From an uncultured Dehalococcoidia bacterium (GTDB lineage Bacteria > Chloroflexota > Dehalococcoidia > Tepidiformales > Tepidiformaceae): a stretch of DNA of 64,000 bases. Of this stretch, positions 61,277 to 64,000 are shown in pieces (within the stretch, counting starts at the first letter, position 1; every line of letters starts with the position of its first letter). The translations under genes and the position numbers were made by a program. Under the pieces are notes generated by a model that saw only the letters and a list, made by a program, of their open reading frames with translations, did no database searches and had not been told where the DNA came from. Location: NCBI GenBank assembly GCA_938015525.1, contig CALLPC010000007.1, positions 1 to 64,000 of the forward strand, in the 5' to 3' direction.

Positions 61277-62859
61277 GCGACCTGCTCCGTGCTGTACTCT
61301 GCCGTCCCAGGCGTGAACCGGTAGACGACCGTACCGTCGCGGACGTAGCAGACGTGACTCCCGGGCCCGGCTTCCTGCAGGATGAGACCCCCCGTCCGCT
61401 CGGCGACCCGTTCGAGGTCGGCCATACTGGCGACATCGACCACCTCGGCGGACTCGAACCGCCCGCTGGCCGCGATGCGGATGGGCTCCGCGAGGCCGGC
61501 CGCGCCGGCTGGCTGGCCCCAGCCGCTGCGCGCAGCGCCGAACAGGAGACCGCCGACCGCAGCGACGGCCGCAACAGCCCCGGCCGCGCCCGCAATCCGA
61601 GCAGCGATTACCGGGATGCTCACGAACCACACCTGCACTTGGTTGCCGATCGTCCGTTTCGCGGAGACGGAGCCAGTTTCGGAAGGCCGGAGCAGCGCTG
61701 CCGGTTCGGCGCTGTTCAGCCAGAGGCGCGAGCGGTCGAGCGACATCGGCAGGGCCGCTGCGTCGAAGCGGGTCTCAAACGGCAGGCCGTCGAGCTCGCC
61801 GCTGATGCGCACCCGCGGCTTGATCGTCACCAAGTAGCGGTCGTTGACGACGCCGGACTGTGTCTCGAGGGCAGCGATATGGTCCCGGACTGCCTGCAGG
61901 TCGAGCGTACCTTTCGCCTCGAATGCCGTGCCTTCGAATGACCCCGGCTCTCCGATGGGAATGGTCCGCTTCCATCCGCTCGCATCACCCAGTTCTGCGA
62001 CCAGCTGGTAGCTGCCGGCAATAGTGGCGGGGGAAGAGGCCAAGAACTCGTACGAAAACCCGAAGGTCACACGGTCGCTCAGCCGCAGGAAGACTGGCTC
62101 CCCGGTGCTGGCCCGCCCGGCGTCGTAGATACTGCCATCGGCAGCGGCGGCGTCGTAGGAAAACTCCCCGCGCTGGGTGTACTCCCATTCGCCCGGAACG
62201 GCTTTTTCGAGACCGCGGCTGAAGCCGGCCCATGCGAGAGCGGCGAAACCAACGGCAACGGCGAGCAACAGCACGACGGTGTCCTGCCAGTTGCGATAGA
62301 TGGTAGCCATGGGGTGTCCTCCTCCCCGTTGGTGATTGCGCCCGTCGGGACGGGGAGCCGTGGAGCGGGTCCCCGCGGCGCCCCCCAGGAGCCCGGCGAA
62401 TGCAACGAACAGCACCAGACCTCCCCAAACGGGGTCCCGAAGGTGCCAGAGCAGCCGGCCGGCGCCGGGCACCCTGAACCAAAGCCGGCCGACGACCTCG
62501 CCGCGCCCCGGCCGGTACGAATCGTCGAAATCGTTGTGGTCGCCTCGCAGCGTGTACCGGCCGCTATTCTCCTCGATGATGCGGTGGATGACGTAGCCGA
62601 TGTCAGGGTGCCGGTAGGTCACGACGTCGCCGGGCCGATAATCGTCCGCCGGCCGTACGAGGGCGAGGTCGCCCCGTTTCATCCCGGGCTCCATCGAGTT
62701 ACCGTTCACGATGACATAGGCGGTCTGTCCGCCCAGCTGTTGAGGAGCGAACAGGATCCATCCGGCGCCCGCCAGCAGGAACAGGAGCGCCGCAGCGGCG
62801 GCATGGGGCAGCCGGCGGCAGGACCGGCGGGCAAAGGTCGCTGCAGCGCTCCCGCTCAT
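61273..62859 (-). CDS. SipW-type signal peptidase I fused to DUF5305
   Basis: A 528-residue membrane protein. Residues ~1-160 are a signal peptidase: TM (about 20-38), nucleophile Ser55 in VIVNGNSMEPGMKRGD, His92 in DIGYVIHRIIEEN (SipW/ER type, His instead of Lys), LRGDHNDFDDSYRPG, and a C-terminal TM. Residues ~184-528 are DUF5305: MATIYRNWQDTVVLLLAVAV TM, an external beta region, a second TM near 410-440 and a cytoplasmic tail (LERVAERTGGLILQEAG). No stop codon separates the two. ATG 62859 with GGAGGG; a second strong Shine-Dalgarno (62318-62327) precedes ATG 62310. Confidence 0.85.
   Translation of the reverse strand: MSGSAAATFARRSCRRLPHAAAAALLFLLAGAGWILFAPQQLGGQTAYVIVNGNSMEPGMKRGDLALVRPADDYRPGDVVTYRHPDIGYVIHRIIEENSGRYTLRGDHNDFDDSYRPGRGEVVGRLWFRVPGAGRLLWHLRDPVWGGLVLFVAFAGLLGGAAGTRSTAPRPDGRNHQRGGGHPMATIYRNWQDTVVLLLAVAVGFAALAWAGFSRGLEKAVPGEWEYTQRGEFSYDAAAADGSIYDAGRASTGEPVFLRLSDRVTFGFSYEFLASSPATIAGSYQLVAELGDASGWKRTIPIGEPGSFEGTAFEAKGTLDLQAVRDHIAALETQSGVVNDRYLVTIKPRVRISGELDGLPFETRFDAAALPMSLDRSRLWLNSAEPAALLRPSETGSVSAKRTIGNQVQVWFVSIPVIAARIAGAAGAVAAVAAVGGLLFGAARSGWGQPAGAAGLAEPIRIAASGRFESAEVVDVASMADLERVAERTGGLILQEAGPGSHVCYVRDGTVVYRFTPGTAEYSTEQVA
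62310..62327 (-). promoter_or_regulatory. Internal ribosome-binding site before the DUF5305 part
   Basis: GGGGAGGAGG (62318-62327, minus strand) lies 7 nt before the ATG at 62308-62310, codon 184 of the fusion frame (MATIYRNW). It is as strong as the Shine-Dalgarno of a separate gene, so DUF5305 may also be made alone from the same mRNA. Confidence 0.75.
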
Positions 62860-62874
62860 CGGTCCCTCCGTAGC

Positions 62875-63246
62875 CTACTGCGCCGCCACGACGCGCAGCC
62901 CCAGGATGGACGAGACCGCGGCCGTCGAGGTGCAGGTGATGCTCGTGCCGGTACTGCATGGCGCCGTCCAGGTGACGCCGCCATCCGTGGAGACGCGAAC
63001 CGTGCCACCGCTCGGCACGGCGGGCGAAATGGTGAAGGTAATGGAACTGAGCTGCTGCGGGTTCACCGCATCGAGGTTGTAGTGGACGTTGGTGATGGTG
63101 TACCCGCTGACGGCAGCCGAGCCGTCGCCCGCCCGGCTCGCGGGAACCGTGTTGGCGGCAGCATACCCGTACACCGCCGCGCCGCTGACTGCCAGGAGGC
63201 CCGCCAGGAGGAGGCGGCGGAACGGAAGGGACAGGAGCCCGCGCAT
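62875..63246 (-). CDS. Small secreted beta-rich protein A (putative fibre subunit)
   Basis: A 123-residue exported protein. Basic start and TM-like signal LLLAGLLAVSGAAVYGYA, then AANTVPASRAGDG at the mature N-terminus. The mature ~95 residues are beta-strand rich: VSGYTITNVHYNLDAVNP, ITFTISPAVPSGGTVRVS, one Cys pair (APCSTGTSITCTS), and the end LRVVAAQ. About 55% identical by eye to the protein at 63350. The position before a SipW-type peptidase is like TasA/camelysin loci. ATG 63246; 15 nt before the peptidase gene. Confidence 0.75.
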   Translation of the reverse strand: MRGLLSLPFRRLLLAGLLAVSGAAVYGYAAANTVPASRAGDGSAAVSGYTITNVHYNLDAVNPQQLSSITFTISPAVPSGGTVRVSTDGGVTWTAPCSTGTSITCTSTAAVSSILGLRVVAAQ

Positions 63247-63349
63247 CAGTGTCCTCCCTGCTGGTGGGCCGCCCGGGAAACCCGTCCCGGGCGGCCGTGC
63301 TGCGGTTCGCTCGGCGTGACCAGCGCCAGGCGCTCGGGGTCCTCGCGTG

Positions 63350-63730
63350 TTACTGGGCGGCGACGACCCGCAGGCTGGTGAACGCGGCGCCGATTGACTG
63401 CGGCGTCGAGAACGTGCACGTGATGGTCGACCCCGTGGAGCAGGCGTTCGACCAGGTCGTGCCGCCATCGAACGAGACGTGCGCCGTGCCGCCTGCCGGC
63501 AGCGCCGGCGAGATGTCGAAAGTGACCGAGTTCGCGGTCGCCGGGTTGGTCGGGTTCAGGTTGTAGTGGACGTTGGAAATCGTGTAGCCGGAGACGGTGT
63601 TGGTGCCATCGCCGGCGTTGGTGGCCGGCACGGTGTTCGTGGCGGCGAAACCAAGCGCCGAAACGGCGACGATGGAGAAGACCGCGATGGCGGCCAGCCG
63701 ACGCGGGCTCCTCAGGGAACGAAAGACCAT
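63350..63730 (-). CDS. Small secreted beta-rich protein B (putative fibre subunit)
   Basis: A 126-residue paralogue of the protein at 62875. Signal peptide RSPRRLAAIAVFSIVAVSALGFA, then ATNTVPATNAGDG. Mature part: VSGYTISNVHYNLNPTNPA, VTFDISPALPAGGTAHVSFD, Cys pair ACSTGSTITCTFS, end LRVVAAQ. The shared N-terminal NTVPA motif and C-terminal LRVVAAQ may be assembly or processing signals. GGAGGAG about 6 nt before ATG 63730. First gene of the locus, so the promoter should be in 63731-63900. Confidence 0.75.
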   Translation of the reverse strand: MVFRSLRSPRRLAAIAVFSIVAVSALGFAATNTVPATNAGDGTNTVSGYTISNVHYNLNPTNPATANSVTFDISPALPAGGTAHVSFDGGTTWSNACSTGSTITCTFSTPQSIGAAFTSLRVVAAQ

Positions 63731-64000
63731 GGTGCACTCCTCCAGGTTTGGTGACGGGAGCCAACGCCCCGTTCGAGGCTTTGGACCTCTCACTCGCTGG
63801 AGTCGGACAGCCGCCCCGGTCGCAACAGCGCCGCCGTGGCAATTATGGCTATTCGTCTTATGCGGTAAGGCTAAAGTGGTATTAAGTCGCGACGTCGGCT
63901 GTCGATATGAGCTCTGCGCACTGCCCCCGGGAAACCCCGGGGAAACGTGTGAAGACGGTGCCTCTTGCGGGACCGCTCCAGGCCGGCGCAGGATCTGGAG
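63731..64000. other. Non-coding region upstream of the secretion locus
   Basis: No credible gene is seen. A minus-strand hexamer CATAAT (63842-63847) about 110 nt upstream of ATG 63730 is a possible -10 without a good -35, giving a leader of roughly 100 nt. This leader has small hairpins (ACTC/GAGT near 63785-63800) but I could not match it to a known riboswitch, including c-di-GMP types. Confidence 0.4.

Noticed and set aside
63731-63900. c-di-GMP riboswitch in the leader of the secretion locus
   Set aside because: The sequence does not match the conserved core of GEMM classes; only short GC hairpins are present.

Overview
The window is a GC-rich (about two thirds G+C), densely packed bacterial chromosome segment with no insertion sequences, phage genes or CRISPR arrays. 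Gene content suggests a Chloroflexota-type bacterium (Dehalococcoidia/Tepidiformia-like). The pointers are a DUF951 protein, a PyrR-attenuated pyr operon, a SipW-type signal peptidase with DUF5305, and many genes that look leaderless. This taxonomic call is an inference from gene families, not a database match.

Layout. 1-748 (-): start of an ATP synthase operon (AtpZ/AtpI-like protein, then a truncated atpB). 845-4544 (-): murI-pyrF-DUF951-MFS-DUF151 operon ending in a strong hairpin. 4618-5337 (+): comB. 5324-8859 (-): MoxR-DUF58-DUF4129 operon. 8936-12826: MBL hydrolase, CheW, Fur, tRNA-Leu, a small zinc protein, cobalamin adenosyltransferase and an SDR. 12904-15765: small protein, UbiB/AarF kinase, J-domain protein and a TetR regulator. 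15871-24926 (+): pyrimidine operon pyrR-pyrB-pyrC-carA-(GNAT)-(membrane protein)-carB-pyrK behind a PyrR attenuator; pyrF is in the first operon and pyrD is not in the window. 24923-31022: CinA-like, PhzF, SCO1664-like, acyl-CoA ligase and a TrkH/TrkA potassium system. 31051-31378 (-): tRNA-Gln, tRNA-Leu and tRNA-Gly. 31432-40708: zinc-cluster protein, QueD, DRTGG-type P-loop protein, zinc-ribbon membrane protein, UvrD/PcrA, MscS, HxlR, ilvD and a His-rich membrane protein. 40825-44208: single-chain acyl-CoA carboxylase. 44278-49963: two tRNA-Glu, CcdA, a secreted HExxH protein, cyclase, TetR and an alpha/beta hydrolase. 50037-57451: GH38 mannosidase, MurJ, enoyl-CoA hydratase, Asd and an atypical SDR. 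57452-57942: no gene, but dense nested inverted repeats that may be a structured RNA. 57943-60816: biotinyl carrier, small membrane protein, Usp, two RCK proteins and pheA. 60827-63730 (-): secretion locus.

The two parts most worth attention are at the right end. (1) An operon encodes two paralogous small secreted beta-rich proteins, one protein combining a SipW-type signal peptidase with DUF5305, and one RTX-repeat protein. All three secreted products share an Asn-Thr-Val-Pro-Ala motif just after the signal peptide, suggesting one export/processing route and possibly a TasA-like surface fibre. (2) A roughly 250-nt GC-rich element at 57608-57857 has long-range and local complementarity and no recognisable family.

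Across the window at least a dozen monocistronic or first-in-operon genes carry a TANNNT -10 hexamer only 6-9 nt before the start codon, implying common leaderless transcription. Genes inside operons instead overlap by 4-8 bp or use Shine-Dalgarno sequences.
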